Positions 50,377 through 61,865 of a stretch of DNA of 64,000 nt are shown here, one piece after another. This DNA comes from Manihot esculenta (Eukaryota; Streptophyta; Magnoliopsida; Malpighiales; Euphorbiaceae): contig NC_035170.2 in the NCBI RefSeq assembly GCF_001659605.2, positions 22,397,190 to 22,461,189 on the forward strand, in the 5' to 3' direction. The notes under the pieces are model-generated. The model searched no databases. It was given only the letters and a program-made list of their open reading frames with translations, and had not been told where the DNA came from. Position 1 is the stretch's first letter; each line of letters begins with the position of its first letter. The position numbers and the translations under genes are program-made.

Positions 50377-52595
50377 TGTAACGCCCCGGAAATCCGGACC
50401 GCTACCGGCGCTAGGATCCGGGTCGACTTAAGGCCGCCGGGACCCGTAGCAAGCCTGACATATAACCTGTAAACCTGTATAATCCCATACATGATCAACA
50501 ACATGCATAAAATTTAAAACTTTTCCTCATACATACTGTCATCAACTAACTCAACCTGTGCATACTCTGATCATATACATAACATAGTCCCTCTGTGGGA
50601 TCTCATCAAGCCTCAAAGGCAAAACATCCTGTGTTGAGTTAGTTTACATAAACATCATAACATAAGATCATGTATATACAAAAGGGATTAACAATATACT
50701 ATGGTCAAGCACAACTCTATCCTCAATAACCTTATTACATAACATCCTGAACATTTTTACATTGTATCATAATACATTTGTCATGTCCACAAACTAACTA
50801 TTACATACATATGACTTTTTCTTCTTGCCTTCTCTATCTATCCCGTACCTGCAAACCTGGGGGTTAGGGGAGAGGGGTGAGCTACACAGCCCAGTGAGTA
50901 GAACTATAAAAAGAATATTTAAAACATGCTATCATGAAATGCGTCACTGCACATATTAATCACACCACGGATGGACTGATTCAAAAATCCCTCAACTCCA
51001 TGCCCGGCCCTATTATGGGCACCACAGGACTTCGTATTGCCCGGCCCTATTATGGGCACCACAGGACTTCGTACTCGGAGTTATTGCCCGGCCCTATTAT
51101 GGGCACCACAGGTCTTCGTATTGCCCGGCCCTATTATGGGCACCACAGGACTTCGTATATAGAAGGCTAATGAATCATCCTAATGTCCATCCACTATCAT
51201 CTATCACAACAATACAATGCGGCATAGTCGTGAATTCTAATGCAAACAACCTATAATATGATCATGATGCATGAAGCATGATAAAAGTATTTCATTTCTT
51301 AATTTAAAAAGGTTAAGTTTAGTTCCACTCACCTCTGGCTGACTCTGACAAACTCTGCAGCAGCTGGCTCACTGCTGGGGTCCTTGGTTCCTCGGGTCCG
51401 AACCTACACAGGTGGACTCCAATGAGGGACCAAACTTACGTAAACATAACTCTAATATATCCCCCAAAAACCCCCTAAAACATCATGAAAATATCACAGA
51501 AAATATGCATGAAATGGCTGAACAGGGCACTTTCGGCGGCACCTTCGGCGGCCGAAAGTCCTGGACAGAGACGAAACTCAGCTAGGTTCGGCGGCACCTT
51601 CGGCGGCCGAAAGTGCCAGACAGAGACGAAAGTCTCCTTTCGGGGGCAACTTCGGCAGCCGAAAGGCCTGCCTCCCCAGCCATGTTCGGCGACCGAAAGT
51701 ACCTTCGGCTGCCGAACCTGGTTTCTGCCAAAGGGCAGAAACTTGGCTCCCTTTGCACATTTCGCCTCCAAACCTTCCAATCATGCATATACCTCAGTTA
51801 AATCATGCATACAAGTTCCTAGGGGCCTCAAAACATCAAATACCCCAACTACAACACTTCAAACATACTCAAACAACACACATTGTTCAAAAAGTCATCA
51901 AAAACCCATAGGTTCAACATATACCCTAACATGCATTCTACCCCTTAAAACTTCATAAAACTTGTTTAATCATACATTGAGCTTAAGATCGGCTCTTACC
52001 TCTTGAAGATCGAGGGTTGAGGAGATCTAAACTTGGAGATGGGAGAAGTTCCAACTTTTGGTCTCCAAGTTCCAAAACTCGTTCTAAGCTCAAAGATCTT
52101 CAAAACCAAAGTTATAAACTTGTAAAGATCATGGAAAAAGGAAGGAAAAACTCAAGATTGGGGATGGATGGCGGAATGCTCACCTTGGCCGAATGGGGAG
52201 AAAAAGCTCGCCCATTTTCGGCTAAGGGACCCTTTTATAGGTGGCTGGCCAGGCCACGTTCGGGGGCCGAATGTGCCTCCGCATCCATGCAATGTTCGGC
52301 GGCCGAACTTGACTTTCGGCGGCCGAACCTGAACTTCCCTAACTCTTGCTTTCGGGGGCCTAACGTGCCTCCAAAACGCATGCATGTTCGGCGGCCGAAC
52401 TTGACTTTCGGCGGCCGAACCTGGGTTTTCCTCCAAAGACTTTTCATGCAAAACTCGTTTAGTTTCATACTTTAAAACCATTAAAATCATGAAAACATTT
52501 TATAAAACATGATTCTACCCTTCTAGGGGTCTCCGACATCCGAGATTCCACCGGACGGTAGGAATTTCGACACCGGAGTCTAGCCGGGTATTACA
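50377..52595 (-). repeat. Gypsy-3 5' LTR
   Basis: 2219 bp, almost identical to 42807-45026. Minisatellite at 51002-51158, TATA box (reverse) at 52231-52239. One of the palindromes reads TTCGGCGACCGAA instead of TTCGGCGGCCGAA. Confidence 0.95.
52231..52239 (-). promoter_or_regulatory. TATA box, Gypsy-3 5' LTR (active-position promoter)
   Basis: TATAAAAGG on the - strand; in the 5' LTR this is the copy that would drive the element's RNA. Confidence 0.6.
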
Positions 52596-54139
52596 ACCTG
52601 GACTTTCTCTTACATAGTGCCAGGGACGTAGAATGGGTACAACCTGGACTTCCATACCATCTCATGCCGTAGCATCATCATACCATATGAGGACTAAAGG
52701 ATCATTCAATGACCAATCCACATCAACATCATAAATGCAATGCAACATATTCGTGAATTCTAATGCAGGCAACCTAATTCATCACATGGCATTCATGATG
52801 CATGAACATGCTCAACTTTATAATTTATTTGCTTTAAAAACATAAAGGTTTATTCTACTCACCTCTGGCCGAAGCTCTACTGACTCAGAAGCAGCTGAAC
52901 TCACTGCTGGGGTCCTCGGTTCCTCGGGTCCGAACCTACACAGGTGGACTCAAATAAGGGACCAAACAACTAGAACATAACTCTAAAAACATCCCCCAAA
53001 AACCCCCTAAAACACCTCAAAACAATCATACAAAAACATGCAAAGGAAGGCAGAACAGGGCAGGTTCGGCGGCACCTTCGGCGGCCGAAAGTCCCTCCAG
53101 AGTCGAAACCCAGGCAGGTTCGGCGGCACCTTCGGCGGCCGAAAGTCCCAGACAGAGACGAAAGTCTCTTTTCGGGGGCAACTTCGGCAGCGGAAAGGCC
53201 TGCCTCCCCAGCCATGTTCGGCGGCCGAAAGTTCCTTCGGCTGCCGAACCTGGTTTCTGCCAAAGGGCAGAAACTTGGCTCCTTTATGCACATTTGCCTC
53301 CCATATCCTTCAACATGCATATAACTCATCCAAAACATGCAAATATACATAAATTGGCTCCTAGGGGCTTCAAACTAACTTAAACCCCAACTACAACACA
53401 CAACAACAACACAAATCCAACATACATGCTCAAAACATAACATTAACTCAAAAACCTAACTATGAGCTAAACATGCATTCTTCCCCATAGATCTTGCATA
53501 AAACTTACTTTAAACATGAAATGAGCTTAAGATCGGCTCTTACCTCTTGAAGATCGAGAGAGAGACGTCCTAAACTCGAAGGTGGGAGATTTTGAGTTCT
53601 TGAACCTCAAAGCTCCAAAACTTGCTTTAAACTCGAAAATCTTCAAAACAAAGCAAAAGCTTGTGAAAAACTTGAAAGATTTGAAGGAAAGAACTCAAGG
53701 ATGGTGAGGAATGGCGGAAGGACTCACCTTGGCTGAAAATGGGGAAAAAGCTCGCCCGTTTTCGGCTAAGGGACCCTTTTATAGTGGCTGGCCAGGCCAC
53801 GTTCGGGGGCCGAAAGTGCCTCCGCATGCATGCCATGTTCGGCGGCCGAACTTGAGGTTCGGCGGCCGAACCTGGACTTTCCTCACTTTTGCCTTCGGGG
53901 GCCTAAAGCACTCCCGAAGTGCATGCATGTTCGGCGGCCGAACTTTGAGTTTCGGCGGCCGAACCTGAGTTTCCTTCAAGGGTGTTTTCATTCAAAAACT
54001 CATTTTCTCTTTACTTAAAATCATCAAAAACATTAAAACATTTCATGAAAACATGGTTTTACCCTTCTAGAGATCTCCGACATCCGAAATTCCACCGGAC
54101 GGTAGGAATTCCGATACCGGAGTCTAGCCGGGTATTACA
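52596..54139 (-). repeat. Gypsy-2 5' LTR, part 2 (right of Gypsy-3)
   Basis: Resumes with the duplicated ACCTG and continues as the counterpart of 35238-36776. TATA box (reverse) at 53775-53783. It ends ATTACA at 54139, followed by the GACAT duplication. Confidence 0.95.
53775..53783 (-). promoter_or_regulatory. TATA box, Gypsy-2 5' LTR
   Basis: TATAAAAGG on the - strand. Confidence 0.6.
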
Positions 54140-57100
54140 GACATATTGATAGTGGATGCTCACGTCACATGACTGGAGACAAGACCTTCTTCAGTCAACT
54201 GATGATGAAATCAGAAGAATTTGTGAGATTTGGAGATAAAAGTAGAGCGCAAATCATTGGAAATGGAACGATCAGACTAAAACCATGTATTGAAAATGTA
54301 GCACTTGTTCAAGGTTTGAAATACAACTTGCTGACTGTAAGTCAACTCTGTGATAAAGGATTTAAGGTAACATTTCTGTCTACACATTCTGAAATTCTTG
54401 ACATGAATAATAATGTCATGTTTAACATATAGAATAGATAATATTTATCTACTTGATCTTAGATGTTTTAAAAACATTAAAGAAAAATGCATTGCTAGTA
54501 TTGATGATAATAGCCGATTGTGGTGTAGAAAATTAGGTAATGCAAGCATGCATCTGATTTCAAAACTTTTTTTAAAAAAAATATTGTTAGAGGTTTACTA
54601 AAATTGAATTTTGAAAAAGATCATCAATGTACAAATTGTTCAATGGAAAAACAAACAAAAATATCTTTTAAACCAAAAAAATGAAGTTTCAACATCAAGA
54701 CCTTTAGAGTTGTTGCATCTTGATTTATTTGGACCAATAACTCCTATAAGTTTTAGTGGAAAATCTTATACTTTTGTAATTATTGATGATTATTCAAGAT
54801 TTTTTTAGATTTTCTTCTTGGCACATAAAGATAAAACATTTAATATTTTTAAAACCTTTTACAAACGTGTTCAAAATGAGAAATATTATTATATTATATT
54901 TTTTGAGAAGTGATCATAGCAAAGAATTTGAAAATCATATGTTTAATAGTTTTTGTTCAAATCATGACATATTTTACTATTTTTCGGCTCCTAGAACTCC
55001 ACAACAAAATGGAGTATTAAAAGGAAAAATAGAATATTGCAAGAAATGACTCGAGTTATGTTAAATGAAAATCATTTTTCAAAATATTTTTGGACCGAAA
55101 CCATTAATACATCTTTTATATTGTCAATAAAGTAATCATTAGAGTATTCTTAAAGAAAATATCCTATGAGTTATGGAAAAAAAAAAAGAAACCAAACATA
55201 TCATATTTTCATATCTTTGGATGCAAATGTTATATTTTGAATAATAAGGAGTATCTTGATAAATTTGATGGTAAAGTTTTTGAAGGTATTTTTTTTTATA
55301 TTCTTTTACAAGCAAATTTTACAGAGTTTTTAATAAAAAGAGTTTGGTAGTTAAAGAATCCATTAATGTGGTGTTTGATGAATCTAATTTTGTTTTAAAA
55401 AAAAAGATACTTTAATAGATTTTGAGCAAAAAGAAAATGAGTGAGAAAATTATGGATGAGCAAAATGTAAAAATTCAAAATGATCATCATGGAGAAACTT
55501 CAAATGATAGAGATAAAAAAAAGTAAGAAACAACAACCGAATGTGAAAGAATTCCAAATTAATGATCAAATTCATGAAGACCTTTTACAAAATTGGAGAT
55601 ATTACAAATATCATCCAAAAGAGGATATCATTGACAGCCTAAATAAAAAAATGATGACAGAGGGTCAATTGAGAAGATATTTCAATAATGTTGCTTTCAT
55701 TTTAAAATTAAAACCTAAATCTTATAAAGAGGCTCAAAATGATAAAAGTTAGATTTTTGCAATACAAAAAGAACTAAATCAATTTGAAAGGAATAAAGTT
55801 TGACAACTTTTTCCTATGCCTAAAAATCAATCTTTATTGGAACAAAATGGGTTTTTAGAAACAAAATATATGAAAAAGAAAATTTAATCAGAAACAAAAC
55901 TAGATTAGTAGCTCAATGATACAACCAAGAGGAAGGAATAGATTTTGATGAAATCTTTGATGTAGTTGCTATAATTGAGGTTGTTAGGATTTTTTGTGCT
56001 TTTGCATGTTTTAAAAATTTTATACTGTTTCAAATGGATGTTAAAAGTGCATTTTTAAATGGATATATTGATGAAGAACTTTGTAATACAACCACCTAGT
56101 TTTGAAGATTCGATTTTTCTAAATTATATTTTCAAACTCTCAAAAGTACTTTATAGATTGAAACAAGCTGCAAGAGCTTGGTATGAACGTTTGAGTAAGT
56201 TTTTGTTAGAAAATGATTTTACAAGAGGAAAAGTAGACATTACTCTGTACACCAAAATTTAAAAGAATGATATTTTAACTGTCCAAATTTATGTTGATGA
56301 CATAATCTTCGGTGCTACTAATGATTCTTTGTATAAGAATTTCTCTAAGTTAATGTGGAGTGAATTCGAGATGAGCTTAATGAGTGAACTTACATTCTTC
56401 ATTTGATTACAAATCAAACAAATGAAAGATGGAATATTAATAAATCAATCAAAGTTAATCAAAGTATATCAGAGACATGCTGAAGAAGTTTAAGATAAAT
56501 GAGCTGAAAGGAATTATAACTCCAATGAATTCAAGAATCAAATAAGATAAGGATGAAAAAAGGTAAGGATGTAGATCAAAAGCTATATCAATATATGATT
56601 GGCTCTCTTCTCTACCTTACTGTATAAAGACCTGACATTCATTTCAGTGTGTATTTGTGTGTCAGATTTCAGTCTAGTCCTAAGGAGTTTCATCTAATTG
56701 CTGTTAAAAGAATTTTTAGATATCTAATTAATACTTCATTTGTTAGTTTCTAGTATTCCAAATGTGAAAATTTTAATCTTGTTAAATACAATGATTTTGA
56801 TTTTGCTGGAAGTAGAATGGACAAAAAGAGTACTTCTAGAACTTGTCAGTTTCTTAGTCATGCTTTAGTTTCTTAGTTTAGCAAGAAACAGACTTATGTA
56901 GCTCTATCCATAACTAAGGTTGAGTATATAGCTGCTGAAAGCTGTGTTGCTCAAATCTTTTGGATGAAGTAACATCTTAATGACTATGGTATAAAGGTTG
57001 ATCATGTACCTATCAAATGTGATAACACTAGTGCTATCAACTTAATAAAGAACTCTGTCCAATATTCAAGGACAAAGCACATAGAAATTAGACATTATTT

Positions 57101-57206
57101 CATAGAGATCATGTGCAAAATGGAGATCTAGAATTAGAGTTTGTTCCTACAGAAAAATAACTTGTTGATATTTTTACAAAACCTTTAAGTGAGGATACAT
57201 TCTGTA
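54140..57206 (+). pseudogene. Copia pol remnant, first copy
   Basis: Resumes at the GACAT duplication with the protease/GAG-pre-integrase junction (IDSGCSRHMTGDKTFF, then GLKYNLLTVSQLCDKGF). Integrase follows: LELLHLDLFGPITP, VIIDDYSRF and SAPRTPQQNGVLKGK, where family members have VVERK, so the catalytic Glu is replaced. Then RT (QPPSFEDSIFLNYIFKLSKVLYRLKQAARAWYE-type, best read in pieces; YVDD box at about 56290) and RNase H (KVEYIAAESCVAQIFWMK). Many stops and frameshifts, including TAG for Trp before FSKK and TAA after WMK. It ends in a 45-bp repeat cluster. Confidence 0.87.
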
Positions 57207-59555
57207 ATGTATCTGTCATTACAAAACCTTTAAGTGAGGATACATTCTGTAATGTATCTGTCATTACAAAACCTTTAAGTGAGGATACATTTTTTTAAAA
57301 AAAAATTATCTGTGATGTATCTGTCACTTGCCTATAAATATGAAAATATTAAAATCTAAAAGTACTCATCTTCTCTTCTTAAAATAAATGTAAAGTTGAA
57401 ATATTTTTTCTAGTGTTAAATTATAGTTTGCTTTTTTTCAATTTTTATGTGTTATTTTTTTTTTTTATATTGTCAATAAAGTAACCATTAGAGTATTCTT
57501 AAATAAATATCGTATGAGTTATGGAAAGAAAAGAAACCAAACATATCATATTTTCATATCTTTGGATGCAAATGTTATATTTTGAATAATAAGGAGTATC
57601 TTGATAAATTTGATGGTAAAGTTTTTGAAGGTATTTTTTTTTTTATATTCTTCTACAAGCAAATTTTACAGAGTTTTTAATAGAAAGTTTGGTAGTTAAA
57701 GAATCCATTAATGTGGTGTTTGATGAATCTAATTTTGTTTTAAAAAAGAAAGATACTTGTGAAGTTGATCTTGAATAGATTTTTAACAAAAAGAAAACGA
57801 ATGAGAAAATTATGGATGAGTAAAATGTAAAAATTCAAAATGATCATCATGGAAAAACTTCAAATGATAAAGATCAAAAAAGTAAGAAACAACAACTGAA
57901 TGTGAAAGAATTGCAAATTAATGATCAAATTCATGAAGACCTTCTACAAAATTGGAGATATTACAAATATCATCCAAAAGAGGATATCATTGACAGCCTA
58001 AATCAAAAAATGATGACAGAGAATCAATTGAGAAGATATTTTGATAATGTTGCTTTCATTTTAAAATTAAAACATAAATCTTATAAAGAGGCTCAAAATG
58101 ATGAAAGTTAGATTCTTGCAATACAAAAAAAACTAAATCAATTTGAAAGGAATAAAGTTTGGCAACTTTTTCCCACGCCTAAAAATCAATCTTTATTGGA
58201 ACAAAATGGGTTTTTAGAAACAAAATAGATGAAAAAGAAAATTTAATCAGAAATAAAGATAGATTAGTAGCTCAAGGATACAACCAAGAGGAAGGAATAG
58301 ATTTTGATGAAACATTTGATTCAGTTGCTAGAATTGAGGCTATTAGGATTTTTTGTGTTTTTACATATTTTAAAAATTTTATGTTGTTTCAAATGGATGT
58401 TAAAAGTGCATTTTTAAATGGATATATTGATAAAGAACTTTGTAACACAACTACCTGGTTTTGAAGATTCGATTTTTCTAAATTATGTTTTCAAACTCTC
58501 AAAAGTACTTTATAGATTGAAACAAGCTACAAGAGCTTGGTATGAATGTTTGATTAAGTTTTTGTTAGAAAATGATTTTACAAGAGGAAAAGTAGACATT
58601 ACTCAGTACTCCAAAATTTAAAAGAATGATATTTTAACTGTCCATATTTATGTTGATGACATAATCTTCGGTGCTATTGATGATTCTTTGTGCAAGAATT
58701 TCTCTAAGTTAATGCAGAGTGAATTCGAGATGAGCTTAATGAGTGAACTACATTACTCCTTGGATTGCAAATCAAACAAATGAAAGATGGAATATTCATA
58801 AATCAATCAAAGTATATCAGAGACATGCTGAAGAAGTTTAAGATGAATGAATTGAAAGGAATTACAACTCCAATGAATTCAAGAATCAAATAAGATAAGG
58901 ACGAAAAAAAGGTAAGGATGTAGATCAAAAGCTATATCAAGATATGATTGGCTCTCTTCTCTACCTTAGTGCATCAAGACCTGACATTCATTTCAGTGTG
59001 TATTTGTGTGCCATATTTCAGTCTAGTCTTAAGGATTTTCATCTAATTGTTGTTAAAAGAATTTTTAAATATCTAATTAATACTTCATCTGTTAGTCTCT
59101 AGTATTCCAAACGTGAAAATTTTAATCTTGTTGAATACAGTGATTTTGATTTTGCTGGAAGTAGAATGGACAAAAAGAGTACTTCTAGAACTTGTCAGTT
59201 TCTTAGTCATGCTTTAGTTTCTTAGTTTAGCAAGAAGCATATTTCTATAGCTCTATTCACAACTGAGGCTGAGTATATAGCTGCTGAAAGCTGTGTTGCT
59301 CAAATCTTCTGGATGAAGTAACAGCTTAATGACTATGGTATAAAAGTTGATCATGTACCTATTAAATGTGATAACACTAGTGTTATCAACCTAACAAAGA
59401 ACTCTGTCCAACATTCAAGGACAAAACACATAGAAATTAGACATTATTTTATAATAGATCATGTGCAAAATGAGATATAGAATTAGAGTTTGATCCTACA
59501 GAAAAATAGCTTGTTGATATTTTTACAAAACCTTTAAGTGAAGATACATTCTGTA
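55114..59555 (+). repeat. Tandem duplication of about 2.1 kb inside copia pol
   Basis: Copy A 55114-57206 and copy B 57463-59555 (2093 bp each by my end points) are direct repeats covering the end of integrase, RT and most of RNase H. A 256-bp spacer lies between them. Shared stop codons show that the element was already dead when it was duplicated. Several single-base and small length differences have built up since. Confidence 0.85.
57176..57300 (+). repeat. Three 45-bp repeats at the duplication junction
   Basis: Units begin ACAAAACCTTTAAGTGAGGA at 57176, 57221 and 57266. The third breaks off after GATACAT into a T/A run. They lie exactly at the end of copy A and probably mark repair slippage at the breakpoint. 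Confidence 0.85.
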
Positions 59556-59593
59556 GAATCAGAAGAGAATTAGAAATGATTGATCTTGAATGA
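57463..59593 (+). pseudogene. Copia pol remnant, second copy with true pol end
   Basis: Second copy of RT and RNase H (YVDD box at about 58650; EAEYIAAESCVAQIFWMK-stop). It continues past the duplication into the normal copia C-terminus: DIFTKPLSEDTFCRIRREL then EMIDLE and TGA at 59591. Stops at the Trp codon before FSKK and after WMK are shared with copy A. Not functional. Confidence 0.87.
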
Positions 59594-60408
59594 TGTGAAT
59601 GAGTTGAATGTATGGAAATTTTATTATTTTGATTAGATGACATGACCATACTTCTCTGTTCTGTTTTGTCATTTAGTTTGATTTTAAATGTTTATTTTTA
59701 ACTTATTAATTTTTAGCACATGTTTTAAAATTAGATTGCTAAAATTCTGTCTTTTTTCAATTCTGAAATCATGCAAAAAAGTTTTTTCCTTGTTAAAGAA
59801 ACGAGTTTTGACTAAAACGATAAAGTTTAATCTTTAATGAAACTATGCATTTAATGGTTTAAAGAAACGATGAGTTTAATGGTTTAAAGAAACGATGAGT
59901 TTAATGGTTTAAAGAAACGATGAGTTTTGTATTTAAATGAAACGTTATGCTTTAAGATTTTTTGAAAAGACTGTTTAATCCTTGATTCTTCTAAATTTAA
60001 AACTTCTAAGACAAGGGTATTTTTTTTTTCTTTTCTCATTTCATAATTTTAGGCGGCAAAGAAAAATTTTCTCAAAATTTTCTTTCAAATCAGATATCTA
60101 AATTCATGATTGTCTGACATCTATTCCTAAATCTAAATCTTATAAGTAGATCTAAAATTATCTTTCCCTTTTAATTTTGCCAGTTACACTATTAACACGA
60201 TCAATAAAATTTTTAAAACTCACTTCTCAAAGCATCTTTTGAATGTGGGGGAGTGGAAGTGAAATACGTTTTGCTCTATGTTTTTGCCTCTTTAAAAACT
60301 CAAAAAATTTTCAATCTTAGTTTTATCCTCTCTGTTTTAGCTATCTGCTTTCTCTCTTCTCTTAACATTCATTTCATTTATCTTTAATCCTTCTTTCTTT
60401 ACAAAATA
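59594..60408 (+). other. Copia post-pol spacer with 25-bp repeats
   Basis: No gene seen. About three copies of a 25-bp phrase (TTTAATGGTTTAAAGAAACG + ATGAG) lie at about 59850-59930. A purine-rich GTGGGGGAGTGGAAGTG near 60245 resembles a polypurine tract, but no LTR follows it. Confidence 0.5.
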
Positions 60409-61865
60409 GTGAAAATTAAACATGCAACCAATAGAAAATTGAAGGAAAAAGTTATTGAAGAAGAGTACAGTAGTTTGGAATTGACTAAAGAAGAAGTTCC
60501 CCTCTCAAAATACAAGAAAAGAAGCAGTGGGATCACAATTTCTGAACCAGCTACTAAGAAGAAAAATCAATGGATAAGTCCACTTTTGTCAAAAAGAATA
60601 TCTTCATACCAAGGTACATTCAAAGGAACTCCTTCTCAAATTTGGATTTCGAATTGATTGAGTTTCAAGGATGGAAAAATTTCATGAGAATTAATGAGTA
60701 TTACTATCCTAATCTTATAAAGGAGTTTTATGAATCTCTTGAAGAAGTTGAGAAAAATGAAGTCTTTAGAGTTAAAATTAGATATCAAATGCATGATATT
60801 TCTGTTGATAAGTTGGCTTCTGCCTTTAGGATTAAAGTTAAAGGAAATATGATTGGATCTTTTAAAAAAGTAAATCGGTTGAGAGGATATGATGAAACCT
60901 AGGGGTGAGCATTCGGTCGGTTCGGTTCAAAACCGAACCGAACCGAATAAATCGAAAACCAAAATTTTAGTTTTTATGAAAACCGAACCGAACTGATTTT
61001 GGTCAAAAACCGAACCGAACCGAACCGGTCTGATTCGGTTCGATTCGGTTCGGTTTGATCGGTTTTTGATTTTTAATATTTTTAAATTTTTTACACTTTA
61101 TTTTTAGTATTTTAAAATTTAATTAAAATATTTTAATTTTAATATAATTTAATTTCTCTATATTATTGAAAAAACATATTATTATCTCTAATCGGTTCGG
61201 TTCGGTTTTTTCGGTTTTTTTTCTGATCAAAACCGAACCGAACCGAAATAACCGAAATTTCTGAAATTTAAAACCGAACCGAACCAAAATGTATAAAAAA
61301 CCGAACCAAATTTTCAAATCGGTTCGGTTCGGTCGGTTTTTTCGGTTTGAACCGGATTCTGCTCACCCCTAATGAAACTGCTTTTATAGACTCTCTTATA
61401 CCAAATAGTAACCTATCTAAAGAGAGAACAAATACTGCCTCTCTGCCCCAATAAATTCAAATCTTGTATAGTTTCATCATATACTTTCTTTGTCTTAGAA
61501 TGGGTAGCCACACCTACTTTAACAAATTTGATTGGTGCATTTTTTGGCATTTGCTCTCTAAACAAAACTTAAATCTGTCATATTTGATTTTCAAAAGAAT
61601 TCTTAATAATAACATTGTGAGAAGTCTTCTATATGGAATGATTCTCACTTTGGTATTTAAAAAGTTAAAAATTAATCTGACCAAAGAAAAGAAAGGAGCT
61701 CAAATTCTAGTGATTAAGGAAATATATGCTGGAAAAGTTGAGAAGAAAAGGACGGATGAGAAAATTGAGAAAGGAAAAGAAAAAATGACAATAGATGACT
61801 TTATATCTAGTTTTAGTTCTAAGAATTCTCAGGATATAAGAATCAAAATTGGTGAGAAAATTTAG
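60409..61865 (+). pseudogene. Transposase_32-like (putative plant transposon protein) open frame, broken
   Basis: Pieces in three frames. The first, from about 60409 (KIKHATNRKLKEKVIEE), is basic. The second, 60570-60899, carries ELIEFQGWKNFMRINEYYYP then NLIKEFYESLEE and the DKLASAFRIK block. After a MITE it resumes with ETAFIDSLIP, and at 61500-61690 reads LSYLIFKRILNN and YGMILTLVFKKLKINLTKEK. The phrases WxxF...YPxLVREFY and LPYGMLxTxIFxxxxVxL are those of the plant Transposase_32 family found downstream of pol in copia elements and scattered in plant genomes. Its function is unknown. The MITE and at least two frameshifts inactivate it. It could also be an independent element beside the copia. 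Confidence 0.65.
60900..61371 (+). mobile_element. hAT-like MITE with 8-bp duplication
   Basis: 472 bp. Terminal inverted repeat TAGGGGTGAGCA ... TGCTCACCCCTA; flanks ATGAAACC (60892-60899) and ATGAAACT (61372-61379), 7 of 8 identical, the duplication length of hAT elements. The body is full of CGGTTCGGTT and its complement, so the single strand would fold back. No coding capacity. It interrupts the Transposase_32-like frame. Confidence 0.88.

Larger units (their letters stand above)
42807..52595 (-). mobile_element. Gypsy-3: youngest Ty3/gypsy chromovirus, inside the Gypsy-2 LTR
   Basis: 9789 bp, ends TGTAAC...ATTACA, perfect target duplication ACCTG (42802-42806 and 52596-52600). LTRs of 2220 and 2219 bp differ at about five bases and one 1-bp gap by eye, so it is the most recent large insertion seen. 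PBS 50362-50373, PPT 45027-45039. The gag-pol frame is uninterrupted except for two stop codons. It is of the same family as Gypsy-2, but its LTRs carry a different minisatellite and other sequence differences (TGTAACGCCCCGG start). Confidence 0.97.
34507..54139 (-). mobile_element. Gypsy-2: Ty3/gypsy chromovirus inserted in the copia element
   Basis: Ends TGTAAC...ATTACA with a perfect target duplication GACAT (34502-34506 and 54140-54144). Read on the - strand: 5' LTR on the right (interrupted), PBS 42061-42072, gag-pol 41823-36872, PPT 36777-36789, 3' LTR 34507-36776. Gypsy-3 sits inside its right LTR. With Gypsy-3 and one ACCTG removed, the right LTR is 731 + 1539 = 2270 bp, exactly the length of the left. 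The two differ at about 18 positions by eye, so the insertion is fairly recent. Its gag-pol nevertheless has frameshifts, so it was probably moved by a helper element or decayed quickly. Confidence 0.96.

Noticed and set aside
60236..60262. GTGGGGGAGTGG as the copia polypurine tract with a 3' LTR after it
   Set aside because: The DNA that follows does not match the copia LTR at 31.4-32.7 kb, and a new open frame begins at 60409.
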